The notes under the pieces: generated by a model
Told to the model about the DNA's origin: nothing
Seen by the model: only the letters and a program-made list of their open reading frames with translations
Database searches by the model: none
Part shown: piece by piece, positions 40,106 through 47,918 of the stretch
How the letters are laid out: every line of letters starts with the position of its first letter
Numbering within the stretch: the first letter of the stretch is position 1
Position numbers and translations under genes: made by a program
Assembly (NCBI RefSeq): GCF_900107765.1
Contig: NZ_FNQY01000001.1
Coordinates: forward strand, 1 to 64,000
DNA: 64,000 nt
Direction: 5' to 3'
DNA from: Arachidicoccus rhizosphaerae
GTDB lineage: Bacteria; Bacteroidota; Bacteroidia; Chitinophagales; Chitinophagaceae

Positions 40106-41266
40106 TTAGGGAGCGGTTGCCCCGGCCCCCTTAAAATCCGTTACCGCCTGATAGGCGGGTTTTCTCTTTAGCGCACTGTCAAATAATAAGGGATAGTTTT
40201 TACGGCCTTCTACCGGATAATAATTCAGCCAGGTATCCCTATCCGATACGTTCCAGAAAGTAACCCCTGAAATCACCCCTTTATAGTCCCTGAAGACTTT
40301 AAAAATCATTTTATAAAAAGCCGTCTGCCGGTCTTCCACCTGACCCTGGTAGCGGATCTGATCTTTGGGCAGGAGCGCTCTTTTATTTTTCTCCCATGGG
40401 AATACAGAAACGTCCAGTTCCGTAATCTGAATTTTCAGCCCCAGGCTTTTAAACAGATCCAGTGTGGAGCGCAGCTGCTGCTCTGTTGGCTGGTAGACCG
40501 ACCAGTGCGCCTGGATACCGATGCCGGTAATAGGCACGCCTCTTTGCTTTAAGCCTTTGAGCAGGGTATAGATCCTTTTGGCTTTCTCCGGAAAAACGAC
40601 ATTATAGTCGTTATAATAAAGCTCCGCTTTGGGGTCCGCCCGGTGGGCATACCAGAAGGCACTGTCTATAAAGGAAGGTCCGATAATTTTAAGCCAGGGG
40701 CTTTTTCTGAGCAGCTCCGTGGAGTCATCGCTGATCGCTTCGTTGACAACGTCCCAGCAGTATACATCCTTCTTATAACGGCTAACCACGGTCCGGATAT
40801 GATCCCTTAATCTGGAAAGCAGGACGCTTTTAGCGACCTCGCCGCCTCCGGCATCCTTAAAAAGCCAGTCCGGCGTCTGTTCATGCCAGCAGAGATTATG
40901 TCCTCTTACCTTTAAACCGTGCCTGCGGGCAAAGGCAACGATGCTATCCACAGGGGCAAAATTATACTGATCTGCTGCGGGGTGTACCGGCCCCATTTTC
41001 ATGTCATTTTCCGGGGTAACGCTGTTATATTCCTTTAATATAAGTGCGGCCTCGGGGCCTTTAATATTACGGCTGTTAACGGCGACGCCGACCGGAAAAT
41101 AATCCTTGTAATAATCCTTTAGTCCCGGCTGCGGCGCTGCCAGCCCGGAACCGGACAGCCCGCTGTCCTGACGCCCCTTACCGCTTTGAGCACTCCCGCC
41201 GCAGCTGGCAAGGCCAAGCACCAGGCTTATCCCCGTAGCCATTATAACCCTTGCTGATAGATGCAT
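40106..41266 (-). CDS. GH10 endo-beta-1,4-xylanase lipoprotein
   Basis: A 386-residue retaining xylanase that cuts the xylan backbone. It carries a lipobox, LGLASC with C22, so it is membrane-anchored and probably surface-exposed. A Gly/Ser-rich linker (23-48) precedes the catalytic domain. Acid/base E176 lies in WDVVNEAISD and nucleophile E283 in QITELDVSVFPW; NSVTPENDMKMGPVHP and RGHNLCWHEQTPDWL are further family blocks. It is the only clear endo-acting enzyme in the window. Between GH3 (40 bases) and GH115. Confidence 0.96.
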   Translation of the reverse strand: MHLSARVIMATGISLVLGLASCGGSAQSGKGRQDSGLSGSGLAAPQPGLKDYYKDYFPVGVAVNSRNIKGPEAALILKEYNSVTPENDMKMGPVHPAADQYNFAPVDSIVAFARRHGLKVRGHNLCWHEQTPDWLFKDAGGGEVAKSVLLSRLRDHIRTVVSRYKKDVYCWDVVNEAISDDSTELLRKSPWLKIIGPSFIDSAFWYAHRADPKAELYYNDYNVVFPEKAKRIYTLLKGLKQRGVPITGIGIQAHWSVYQPTEQQLRSTLDLFKSLGLKIQITELDVSVFPWEKNKRALLPKDQIRYQGQVEDRQTAFYKMIFKVFRDYKGVISGVTFWNVSDRDTWLNYYPVEGRKNYPLLFDSALKRKPAYQAVTDFKGAGATAP

Positions 41267-41306
41267 GTTTATGGATTGATTTCTTTTTTGTTACTGTTGA
41301 CCGGCC

Positions 41307-43493
41307 TTAACGCACTTCAATATTTAAGACGGCCATCTCAGGCGCACCCAGCTGCCGGCTGCGCTCCAGGGGAGAGCTGCCGCCTACATATACTTTATAA
41401 GTGCCTTTGGGCAATACCCGTTTACCTGCCCCGTCATAGACCTCCAGATCCCTTGCTGTCAGACTAAAATCCAGCTTTTCATCGCCGCCTGCTGCCAGAT
41501 GCACTCTTTTAAAACTTTTAAGCGCATATTTAGGCGTCTGATAAGACTGCTGCGGTACGGATACATATAACTGCACCACTTCGTCACCGGCCACCTTACT
41601 GCTATTTTTAAGATCCACGCTTACTTTAATCCGGTCCTGGTTATTTTTAAGGGTGCCATGATCGGCCTTGATCCCCTGATAGGAAAAATCCGCATAGCTT
41701 AATCCGAATCCAAAAGGGAACATCGGTGTTTTATCCATATACCGGTAGGTGCGGCCGGTCATGCTATAATCCTCATAGGCAGGCAGATCATCTAAAGACA
41801 TCGGGAAAGTCACCGGCAGTTTGCCGGAAGGAGAGACTTTTCCAAAGATGATATCCGCCACTGCATTGCCGCCTTCTTCTCCCGGGTACCAGACCATCAA
41901 AAGGGCGTCAGAGAGGGAATCCACCTGCTTTAAATTCATGGGGCTGCCACCGGTTACAATCGTTACAATCTTACCTTTATATCCTTTTCTGAGCTTCTGT
42001 AAAAAATCCACCTGGTTTTGAGGAATGTTATAATCCAGACGGTCTCCAAAATGTTTGGAGGCGATGGCCTCCCCTTCTTCCCCTTCCAGGGTACCGTCTA
42101 TGCCCAGGACCACAAAGATAGCCTCTGCCTGCTGCGCATCGGAGGTGGTCCAGTCAATCGGGTTATCATTGGGACGGTCCAGCAGGATGCCTTTTCTGTA
42201 TTGCAGCTGACTGCCTTTGGCTATCTGACCGGCAATCCCTTCCAGGATGGTGCTCATCTGATTATTGACCCCGTAATAGTTACCCATCAGCGCTTCCATA
42301 TTCGTCGCGTTGGGTCCGGTGATATAATATTTCTTAAGGTTATTTTTAAGCGGCAGGGCCTGGTCTTTGTTTTTTAATAAGACAACGGATTCAACGGCTG
42401 CCTGACGTGCCAGCTGACGGTGCTGATCGCTGTTCAGCTCATCCGGTCCGATTTTATCATAAGGGTTGCTGCCGGCAGGATCCAGTAAACCCAGTTTAAT
42501 TCTTGTTCTGGTAACGGAGGCCAGGGCGCTGTCTACCTTAGCCTCTGAAGTCAGTCCTTGTTTAATCGCATCCACTAAGGCAAAATAAGTCGATCCGCAG
42601 TTCAGGTCCAGCCCTTTATTGATGGCCAGCGCCGCCGCCTCGGCAGCGGTTTTTACCAGTTTATGACCGGTATAAATATCCTCTACGGCGTCACAGTCAG
42701 AAACGATATGTCCCTTAAAGCCCCACCAGCCCCTAAGGACGGTATCTATTAAAAAATCGCTGGCGCTGCAGGCCTCCCCGTTGACGCGGTTATAAGCGGA
42801 CATAAAGGATTCCACGCCCGCTCTGGCCAGCGCATGAAAGGCCGGAAAATAAGTCTGCTGCATATCCTGCAAACTGACCTTGGCGTCAAATTCATGACGC
42901 AGTTTTTCAGGGCCGCTGTGCACCGCATAATGTTTGGCACAGGCAGCTGCCAACAGATGGGTCGGATCACTGCCCTGCAGCCCTTCTACAAAGGCTACGC
43001 CCATCTGGGAGGTTAAATAAGGGTCCTCCCCATAGGTCTCCTGTCCCCGTCCCCATCTGGGATCTCTGAATATATTAATATTAGGGGTCCAGAAAGAAAG
43101 ACCTCCGTAATGAATCTCATAGCCGTTTTTACGGTCAATATTAAACTGGGCACGCGCCTCCTTGCCGATGGCCCCGGAAATCTTTTTTAACAGGACGGGA
43201 TCAAAGGTAGCGGCCTCACCAATCGCCTGAGGAAAAACGGTCGCCACACTGGAACGGCCCAGGCCGTGCAGCGCCTCATTCCACCAGTTATAAGCCGGTA
43301 CACCCAGTCTTGGAATAGCCGGTGTACTGTTCATCAACTGATCCACTTTTTCCTTTAAGGTGAGTCTGGAAATAAAATCATTCACCCGCTCATTGACAGA
43401 TTTGGTGGGATCCTTAAATACCTGAGCATTCGCAGCGCCTGCCATAATGACCATGGTGCATAGTGCGCTAAGTTTAACGGAGATTCGCTTCAT
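41307..43493 (-). CDS. GH3 glycosidase, probable beta-xylosidase
   Basis: A 728-residue secreted GH3 enzyme. Signal peptide about 1-23 (GAANAQ). Domains: TIM barrel (about 35-330) with nucleophile D266 in GHIVSDCDAVEDI, alpha/beta sandwich (about 370-590), FN3-like C-terminal domain (about 630-720). The KHYAVHSGPEKLRHEFDA segment and the IPRLGVPAYNWWNEALHGLG block resemble beta-xylosidase members of the family. First gene of the second xylan operon; a near copy of the LacI operator lies 41 bases upstream, which ties it to xylose control. Confidence 0.93.
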   Translation of the reverse strand: MKRISVKLSALCTMVIMAGAANAQVFKDPTKSVNERVNDFISRLTLKEKVDQLMNSTPAIPRLGVPAYNWWNEALHGLGRSSVATVFPQAIGEAATFDPVLLKKISGAIGKEARAQFNIDRKNGYEIHYGGLSFWTPNINIFRDPRWGRGQETYGEDPYLTSQMGVAFVEGLQGSDPTHLLAAACAKHYAVHSGPEKLRHEFDAKVSLQDMQQTYFPAFHALARAGVESFMSAYNRVNGEACSASDFLIDTVLRGWWGFKGHIVSDCDAVEDIYTGHKLVKTAAEAAALAINKGLDLNCGSTYFALVDAIKQGLTSEAKVDSALASVTRTRIKLGLLDPAGSNPYDKIGPDELNSDQHRQLARQAAVESVVLLKNKDQALPLKNNLKKYYITGPNATNMEALMGNYYGVNNQMSTILEGIAGQIAKGSQLQYRKGILLDRPNDNPIDWTTSDAQQAEAIFVVLGIDGTLEGEEGEAIASKHFGDRLDYNIPQNQVDFLQKLRKGYKGKIVTIVTGGSPMNLKQVDSLSDALLMVWYPGEEGGNAVADIIFGKVSPSGKLPVTFPMSLDDLPAYEDYSMTGRTYRYMDKTPMFPFGFGLSYADFSYQGIKADHGTLKNNQDRIKVSVDLKNSSKVAGDEVVQLYVSVPQQSYQTPKYALKSFKRVHLAAGGDEKLDFSLTARDLEVYDGAGKRVLPKGTYKVYVGGSSPLERSRQLGAPEMAVLNIEVR

Positions 43494-43533
43494 GAGAGTT
43501 CTGTAATTTTAAGGGAAGGTAGTAAATAATTTG

Positions 43534-43555
43534 AAATTGCAATCGATTGTATTAT
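43534..43555. promoter_or_regulatory. LacI-type operator upstream of the GH3 operon
   Basis: TTGCAATCGATTG (43537-43549) agrees with the xylB-lacI palindrome over its whole left half and centre; 19 of 22 bases match. It lies 41 bases before the GH3 ATG. A weak -7-like TACCTTCC occurs on the minus strand at 43514-43521, 12 bases inside, similar in layout to susC and xylB. Confidence 0.7.
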
Positions 43556-43702
43556 ATTTTATTAATCACAATATATCAGCGTAAACGTTTGTATACGCCT
43601 ATAATCAACCCTTTACAGCGGTATTGATTTTTATCTGCCACCGGAATTATTTTTAAAAACGGGCGGTCCCACTTATCAGCCTGTTAAGTTTCCTAGCCGC
43701 GC

Positions 43703-43727
43703 TTGCAACCATTGCAATTAGTTGTAA
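43703..43727 (+). repeat. Three phased direct repeats upstream of pirin
   Basis: TTGCAA (43703-43708), TTGCAA (43712-43717) and TTGTAA (43722-43727) are spaced 9 and 10 bases, about one helical turn, and end 85 bases before the pirin start. Together the last two also resemble the LacI operator at 12 of 16 core bases. The remaining part of the 319-base gap holds no gene. Confidence 0.4.
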
Positions 43728-43812
43728 ATTTATGACTTGGACGCTGCCTGAACGTAACAGTTAAGCGCAGCCGCCTGAATACGCATCCATCAACACAACA
43801 CAAAATACAGCG

Positions 43813-44700
43813 ATGTCAAATATTGATTTAATCCTGACAGAGAAAGCCGCCGATATCGGCAACTTTTTAGTGGGCAGGCTGCTGCCCTTCCGGCAAAAAC
43901 GAAGTGTGGGGCCTTTTGTTTTCATCGACCATATGGGTCCCGCAAGACTCTCTGATCACGAGAATGTGGACGTCCCGCCACATCCCCATATCGGACTCTC
44001 TACCCTGACCTATTTATTTGAAGGAGCCATTACCCATAAAGATTCTATGGGTAATGACCTGGAGATCCTGCCGGGCGACGTCAACTGGATGACGGCAGGC
44101 AGGGGTGTCACCCACTCGGAACGCACCCCCTTGAGGCTTCGTCAGACGGATAAGCGCTTACACGGTCTGCAGATCTGGATTGCCCTGCCCAAAGAGTTGG
44201 AACAGATCGACCCTGATTTTGCGCATATTGAAGGTAAAACTTTGCCCGTGTGGCAGCAGGCCGGCGCAGCATTCCGGCTGATTGCAGGCACCCTGCATGG
44301 CCACCGGTCACCCGTACCGGTGTATAGCCCTTTATATATGCTGGAGATTAAAGCAGCCGCTACCACCACCATTGATTTAAAAGATATACTGTATGGAGAG
44401 AGCGGCTTATATGTAGTGGAAGGCAGCATAGAAAATCAGGGCAACAGCTTTGGACCCAAGCAGCTGCTGATTACCAAGGAGGCGCACTTATGCAACTTTA
44501 CCATTACAGGTGGCAGTCATGTCTTTTTATTTGGCGGCACCCCTTTTGAAGAGGAGCATTTTATCTACTGGAATTTTGTCTCCAGCGATAAAGCCCGTAT
44601 TGAAGCGGCCAAAGCGCGCTGGGCAGCCCATCAGTTCCCGGAAGTGCCGGGAGATGACGGCTATGTTCCCCTGCCGGGTCCTAAACCTTCCGGTTCTTAG
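43813..44700 (+). CDS. Pirin-family cupin protein
   Basis: A 295-residue bicupin of the pirin family. Members bind iron and some act as quercetin 2,3-dioxygenases. The N-terminal cupin keeps the metal ligands: H57 and H59 in DVPPHPHIGLSTLTYLFEG, H101 and E103 in TAGRGVTHSERTP. The C-terminal pirin domain covers about 175-280 (YSPLYMLEIKAAATT, FLFGGTPFEEEHFIYWNFV). It lies 115 bases upstream of the dioxygenase cluster, which has its own promoter, so a shared role in aromatic or quinone stress is plausible but not shown. Confidence 0.9.
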   Translation: MSNIDLILTEKAADIGNFLVGRLLPFRQKRSVGPFVFIDHMGPARLSDHENVDVPPHPHIGLSTLTYLFEGAITHKDSMGNDLEILPGDVNWMTAGRGVTHSERTPLRLRQTDKRLHGLQIWIALPKELEQIDPDFAHIEGKTLPVWQQAGAAFRLIAGTLHGHRSPVPVYSPLYMLEIKAAATTTIDLKDILYGESGLYVVEGSIENQGNSFGPKQLLITKEAHLCNFTITGGSHVFLFGGTPFEEEHFIYWNFVSSDKARIEAAKARWAAHQFPEVPGDDGYVPLPGPKPSGS

Positions 44701-44763
44701 GCGTGTGGCCGGGATAACTTAACCTGGATTAAGTCCCTGGGTGCGGTGGCTTAACCTAGGTTA

Positions 44764-44794
44764 TTGCCCGCGCTTGTGATGGGCGGTAACTTTG
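44764..44794 (+). promoter_or_regulatory. Promoter of the dioxygenase-hydrolase cluster
   Basis: TTG at 44764-44766, a 20-base spacer and TAACTTTG at 44787-44794 form a complete Bacteroidota promoter. The box ends 21 bases before the ATG at 44816. Confidence 0.65.
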
Positions 44795-44815
44795 TGGAAC
44801 AAAAACAAAATAGTT

Positions 44816-45748
44816 ATGAACACCAATCACGTAATAGGGTTACACCATATAACCGCCATCGCCAGTCATGCAAAAGAAAACCTTGATTTTTACACCAAAG
44901 TCCTGGGGCTCCGGCTGGTTAAAAAGACCGTCAATTTTGATGATCCCAGCACCTATCATTTTTATTACGGCAATAAGTCCGGTGAGCCCGGCACGATCCT
45001 TACCTTTTTTCCCTGGGAGGGCATCAGTCAGGGACGTAACGGAACCGGGCTGGCGACACATATCGGGTACAGCGTTGCCAAAGGGGCACTGGAATTCTGG
45101 AAGCAAAGACTGACGCAGTTTAATATCCCTTTTGAAACAGCGGAAAAATTTGGAGAGCCCTACCTCAGCTTTACGGACCCGGACGGGCTGCAGCTGCAAT
45201 TAATTGAGCCCACAGACCCAGACCCCAGAACAGGCTGGCTAACCGACGGGATAGACGCCCATCCCGCGCTGAAGGGATTTTATAGCGTGACGCTTACCCT
45301 GGATCAGGCGACCCCCACCGCCAGGGTATTAACGGATATCCTGGACTATCAGCAGCAGGGGCAGCAAGGGCAGACCCTGCGCTTTAAAAATCAGCATATA
45401 GCAACCGCCGGTACGATAGACATCCTGGAAGACCCCAAAGGGAAAGGCGGTTATAATGCAGCGGGCACCAATCACCATATTGCCTTTCGGGTCAAAAACG
45501 AAGATATCCTGATGCAGTACCGGGAAAAAGTGCTGGCCGCCGGTCTTAAGATCACGCCTAAAATAGACAGAGATTATTTTTTCTCTTTATATTTCAGGGA
45601 GCCGGGCGGCGTATTATTTGAGCTGGCGACCGATAATCCCGGTTTTACCACAGACGAGCCCCTGGATGCTCTAGGCAGCCAGTTAAAACTCCCTAAACAA
45701 TATGAAGGGTTCCGGGCGCAGATAGAGGAGGCTTTACCCAGGCTGTAA
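44816..45748 (+). CDS. Ring-cleaving dioxygenase, VOC superfamily (MhqO-like)
   Basis: A 310-residue glyoxalase/bleomycin-resistance (VOC) protein of the LinE/MhqO type, which opens hydroquinone- or catechol-like rings using iron. The start at 44816 gives MNTNHVIGLHHITAIASHA; an upstream in-frame ATG at 44792 overlaps the promoter and is rejected. Metal ligand candidates lie in GLHHITA, in GTNHHIAFRV and in GGVLFELATDNPGF. It is a paralogue of the protein at 46129 (shared FRMVKKTVNFDDP-like LVKKTVNFDDPSTYHFYYG). First gene of a four-gene cluster that ends with an MhqD-like hydrolase. Confidence 0.9.
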   Translation: MNTNHVIGLHHITAIASHAKENLDFYTKVLGLRLVKKTVNFDDPSTYHFYYGNKSGEPGTILTFFPWEGISQGRNGTGLATHIGYSVAKGALEFWKQRLTQFNIPFETAEKFGEPYLSFTDPDGLQLQLIEPTDPDPRTGWLTDGIDAHPALKGFYSVTLTLDQATPTARVLTDILDYQQQGQQGQTLRFKNQHIATAGTIDILEDPKGKGGYNAAGTNHHIAFRVKNEDILMQYREKVLAAGLKITPKIDRDYFFSLYFREPGGVLFELATDNPGFTTDEPLDALGSQLKLPKQYEGFRAQIEEALPRL

Positions 45749-45799
45749 AAATAAAGCAGCTTATAGCGACACAGTCATCATACCATACAATAAATACCC

Positions 45800-46102
45800 A
45801 TGGAAAAAACAGCAGTAGTGTTACAGGATAACGGAAGCGGTCAGATCAGCCTTTACTCAGATGAGCAAAAAGCAGGTTTTATGGAGATCTCAGTAGATCT
45901 CGATCAACACCTTTTGACCGTCTATCACACCGAAGTTGAAGAGCAGTACAACGGCCGGGGTTTTGGCAAGCTGCTATTAGAAGCGCTGGTTCAGTACAGC
46001 CGCAATAACCAGCTCAGGGTCCGCCCGCTTTGCCCTTTTGTCCACGCACAGTTTAAGCGGCATGAAGAGAAGTATCAGGATATCTGGTATAAAGAACATT
46101 AA
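45800..46102 (+). CDS. Small GNAT-type N-acetyltransferase (YjdJ/COG2388-like)
   Basis: A 100-residue single-domain acetyltransferase of the small GNAT group. The acetyl-CoA loop is YNGRGFGKLLLEALV and the typical C-terminal block is RPLCPFVHAQFKRHEEKYQDIW. The substrate is unknown. It sits between the two dioxygenase genes (51 and 26 bases), so it is probably part of the operon. Confidence 0.85.
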   Translation: MEKTAVVLQDNGSGQISLYSDEQKAGFMEISVDLDQHLLTVYHTEVEEQYNGRGFGKLLLEALVQYSRNNQLRVRPLCPFVHAQFKRHEEKYQDIWYKEH

Positions 46103-46128
46103 AAAATTTAAGCAAAAGGAAGGAAAAT

Positions 46129-47100
46129 ATGTCTACACTCATAACAGGCATCCACCACGTTACGGCCGTATCCGGAGATACACAGGCAACCATTGATTTT
46201 TACCAGGGCATACTCGGGTTCAGGATGGTTAAAAAGACGGTCAATTTTGATGACCCGAACGTTTACCACTTTTATTTTGGCGGTGATCTGAAAGGGGAAG
46301 TGCCGGGACCGGGCAGCATCTTTACCAGTTTCCCTTATGGGAAGCAGTTAAAGGATGGCCGCCACGGAAAAGGAAAGATCAATACCACCGCTTTTTCTTT
46401 ACCGCAGACGAGCCTGGATTACTGGGTGCAGCGCCTGGATCAGTACCATATTGCCTATAAATCGCCGCAGCAAAGATTTGCGGATGAAGTATTTATTTAT
46501 CTGGAGGACCCGGACGGGCTGGGGCTGGAGCTGGTCTTTGACAGCAAGGAAAACAGGCCTGCAGCGGGCCTGAACCCCAACATACCGGCAGCGCACAGCA
46601 TCAGGGGGATCCATCACGTAGAGCTCTGGCTGGATCATTTTGAAAAAACAGCGGCCCTGCTCACCACGGTTATGAACCACCGGCTCCTGCAGGAGAGCGC
46701 CGGCCGGTTCAGATACGCGGTAGATGACCTGCCGGGTAAATACATCGATATTCTCTGGGACATCAATGCTTTAAAAGGTCTCAGTGGCAGAGGCATGGTG
46801 CACCATGTGGCTTTTGCCACACCGGACACTAAGACCCAGCGGAAAATCACGGAACAGCTGAGCGCCTTCGGTCTGGAACCCACGCAAGTGAAGGACCGAA
46901 AATATTTCAGTTCCGTATATTTTACGGAACCGGGCGGCGTCATCTTTGAAATCGCTACCAGCGGACCTGGATTTACCATAGACGAAAGCCCTGAGGCCCT
47001 TGGCCGGGGATTGATGTTACCGGATCTTTTTGAATGGAACCGGGATTATCTTACTGCCACGCTACCGGCCTTTGATTATGAACCGGGCCGGTTCCGATAG
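46129..47100 (+). CDS. Second ring-cleaving dioxygenase, VOC superfamily (MhqO-like)
   Basis: A 323-residue paralogue of the dioxygenase at 44816, with two VOC halves. Candidate metal ligands: ITGIHHVTAVSG, RGMVHHVAFATPD and GGVIFEIATSGPGFTIDE. Shared blocks such as MVKKTVNFDDPNVYHFYFGG show that the two genes arose by duplication, yet they differ enough to suggest distinct substrates. The upstream AAAGGAAGG before the ATG is a plausible ribosome site. It is followed by the hydrolase gene. Confidence 0.9.
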   Translation: MSTLITGIHHVTAVSGDTQATIDFYQGILGFRMVKKTVNFDDPNVYHFYFGGDLKGEVPGPGSIFTSFPYGKQLKDGRHGKGKINTTAFSLPQTSLDYWVQRLDQYHIAYKSPQQRFADEVFIYLEDPDGLGLELVFDSKENRPAAGLNPNIPAAHSIRGIHHVELWLDHFEKTAALLTTVMNHRLLQESAGRFRYAVDDLPGKYIDILWDINALKGLSGRGMVHHVAFATPDTKTQRKITEQLSAFGLEPTQVKDRKYFSSVYFTEPGGVIFEIATSGPGFTIDESPEALGRGLMLPDLFEWNRDYLTATLPAFDYEPGRFR

Positions 47101-47162
47101 TGTATCCAATCAAAGCCACCCTAAAAACATCATCATATATAAATCATTATAAGGAGCAAATC

Positions 47163-47816
47163 ATGACATCTTCCAATCATAACAGGCCTACCACTTTTCT
47201 TAAGACCAGCCCTGAGCACTTAGCGTTAGAGGAGGCCAAAAAAGCACTGGTCATGGTGCACGGCAGGGGCGGCAGCGCTACGGATATGCTGCAGTTCAGC
47301 CGGTATTTTAAGTTACAGGACTTTGCCGTCCTGGCCCCGGAAGCTACGGGCCATAGCTGGTATCCGCTTTCTTTTATGGCAGATGAAAGCAGTAATGAGC
47401 CGCAGCTCAGCCAGTCCCTTGACACCCTGGATCAAACAGTGGCCATGATCAACAAAGCTGGCATCGGGGCAGAAAATATCTATTTTTTCGGGTTCTCTCA
47501 GGGCGCCTGCCTGAGTCTGGAATATACCGCCCGTCATGCCAAACGCTATGGCGGCGTAGCCGCTATTATCGGAGGCGTAATCGGCCAGAAAGTCCATCCC
47601 GAGCGTTATAGCGGTGACTTTGCCGGCACGCCTGTTTTTATAGGCACCAGTAATCCGGATTTCCATGTGCCGATTACCCGGGTCTATGCCACGGTCAACA
47701 TCCTAAGAGACCTGAATGCAGCGGTCACGTTAAAAGAATATCCGGGCCTTGGTCACACCATTAACCAGGACCAGATTGAACTCACAAACAGGCTTATCTT
47801 TGACAGGCAGCCTTAA
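47163..47816 (+). CDS. MhqD-like phospholipase/carboxylesterase family hydrolase
   Basis: A 217-residue alpha/beta hydrolase. The start at 47163 is preceded by AAGGAG at good spacing; an in-frame ATG-like start at 47100 overlaps the previous stop and is less likely. Nucleophile S112 lies in FFGFSQGACLSLEYTARH, oxyanion region in MVHGRGGSATDML, and the catalytic His in PGLGHTINQDQ. In Bacillus subtilis, mhqO-type dioxygenase and mhqD-type hydrolase genes are partners in the response to hydroquinones, and the same pairing is seen here. Confidence 0.88.
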   Translation: MTSSNHNRPTTFLKTSPEHLALEEAKKALVMVHGRGGSATDMLQFSRYFKLQDFAVLAPEATGHSWYPLSFMADESSNEPQLSQSLDTLDQTVAMINKAGIGAENIYFFGFSQGACLSLEYTARHAKRYGGVAAIIGGVIGQKVHPERYSGDFAGTPVFIGTSNPDFHVPITRVYATVNILRDLNAAVTLKEYPGLGHTINQDQIELTNRLIFDRQP

Positions 47817-47863
47817 ACAGCGCTTCGGGCACCTGGAATGCGTAGGATAACTATAACTACGGC

Positions 47864-47904
47864 AGTTACTAGAAAAGGGGCCCGGGGCCCCTTTTCTAGT
47901 AACT
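47864..47904. terminator. Strong bidirectional terminator
   Basis: A perfect 19-bp stem (arms 47864-47882 and 47886-47904, with GAAAAGGGGCC paired to GGCCCCTTTTC) and a 3-base loop, between the convergent hydrolase and feoB genes. A-rich and T-rich arms suit both directions. Confidence 0.9.
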
Positions 47905-47918
47905 TTCTTTCGATTTAT

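Noticed and set aside
44792-44815. Longer N-terminus for the first dioxygenase
   Set aside because: The upstream ATG overlaps the -7 box and adds residues not seen in the family; the ATG at 44816 starts the conserved part.
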